From the NCBI GenBank assembly GCA_016185915.1, contig JACPMP010000141.1:1-12731 (forward strand): DNA of 12,731 bases. The letters are read 5' to 3'. A model generated the notes under the pieces. That model had not been told where the DNA came from. It made no database searches and saw only the letters and a program-made list of their open reading frames with translations. This document shows positions 12,473 through 12,731 of this stretch, in pieces; the stretch's first letter is position 1, and each line of letters begins with the position of its first letter. Source of the DNA: Candidatus Woesearchaeota archaeon (GTDB taxonomy: Archaea > Nanobdellota > Nanobdellia > Woesearchaeales > GW2011-AR4). Position numbers and translations under genes: made by a program.

Positions 12473-12700
12473 ATGAAAATAACAACAATTCAATTATACG
12501 AAGATACCAAGAGAAAATTGAACCAAATCAAAGAATATCCAAGTGAAAGCTATGACTCAGTACTTAAAAGAGTTTTAGACACTAAAGAGATACCATCGAT
12601 GGAAGAAATGTTCAAGAGGGGAGATGAAATAGTGGAAGGGAAAAAATATACCACAAATCAAATAATTAAAATGAGTCACGAATTAAGGAATAGAAGATGA
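12473..12700 (+). CDS. VapB-type antitoxin
   Basis: A 75-residue protein resembling archaeal VapB-family antitoxins. The N-terminus, MKITTIQLYEDTKRKLNQIK, has the strand-helix start of a ribbon-helix-helix DNA-binding domain, followed by ESYDSVLKRVLD. The polar C-terminal half (about 40-75) would wrap the toxin. Its stop overlaps the following ATG (ATGA), the classic coupling of an antitoxin-toxin operon. The paired ACCTATAG sites just upstream are a plausible self-binding operator. It could belong to a related DUF-type antitoxin family rather than VapB proper. Confidence 0.8.
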   Translation: MKITTIQLYEDTKRKLNQIKEYPSESYDSVLKRVLDTKEIPSMEEMFKRGDEIVEGKKYTTNQIIKMSHELRNRR

Positions 12701-12731
12701 TTAATTTTATAGACGCTAATGTTATAATTAA
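12697..12731 (+). CDS. PIN-domain (VapC-type) toxin, N-terminal fragment
   Basis: The last 35 nt of the window encode MINFIDANVII and run off the right edge. A hydrophobic strand with Asp at position 6 followed by a small residue, Asn and two hydrophobics (FIDANVII) is the usual start of PIN domains, Asp6 being the first metal-binding acid of this ribonuclease fold. It overlaps the antitoxin gene by 4 nt. Only 11 residues are visible, so the call depends strongly on context. Confidence 0.7.
   Translation, partial: MINFIDANVII

Overview
Organism. The window is AT-rich archaeal DNA. It carries an exosome (Rrp4/Rrp41/Rrp42), a proteasome alpha subunit, an SBDS protein and an RNase P Pop5 protein, with TATA-box promoters and GGTG-type ribosome binding sites. 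Low GC, small intergenically rich operons, DUF2683 and DUF5752-like proteins and a GH57/GT3/GT4 sugar-polymer locus would fit a DPANN-type archaeon (Woesearchaeota/Pacearchaeota-like); that placement is inference. || Left part (1-3570): a glycogen-type polysaccharide locus. The N-terminus of a GT3 (eukaryote-type) glycogen synthase runs off the left edge on the minus strand. Divergent from it are a small winged-helix protein, a GT4/GT5-like glycosyltransferase, a GH57 alpha-amylase-type hydrolase, and a thioredoxin-fold lipoprotein that follows the hydrolase by 2 nt. || Middle (3600-6710): an accessory-looking stretch. It has a 45-aa DUF2683 protein, a 51-aa orphan protein, and a beta-class DNA methyltransferase translationally coupled to it. 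Converging on the methyltransferase with a 9-bp overlap is an unrecognised gene with a weak DHH-phosphoesterase-like motif set, which needs a -1 frame change to be read through. Two tandem DUF5752-like proteins follow. Methyltransferase plus convergent partner is the best candidate for a restriction- or defence-like unit. || Right part (7120-12390): the conserved archaeal RNA-processing and protein-turnover superoperon, pop5 - psmA - SBDS - rrp4 - rrp41 - rrp42. At its end sits a VapBC-type toxin-antitoxin pair, with the toxin cut by the right edge. || Non-coding content is the most unusual part. A module of about 70 bp with fixed internal spacing occurs in each of the four intergenic gaps of the superoperon, upstream of psmA, rrp4, rrp41 and rrp42. 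Separately, four complex multi-hairpin elements of 160-220 bp sit between genes. Two of them (1784-1943 and 6777-6996) are homologous and bounded by ATTCAATC/GATTGAAT ends. Two others (7539-7699, 11421-11587) are built of long perfect 12-14 bp stems; the last one separates a ~70-bp module from rrp42.
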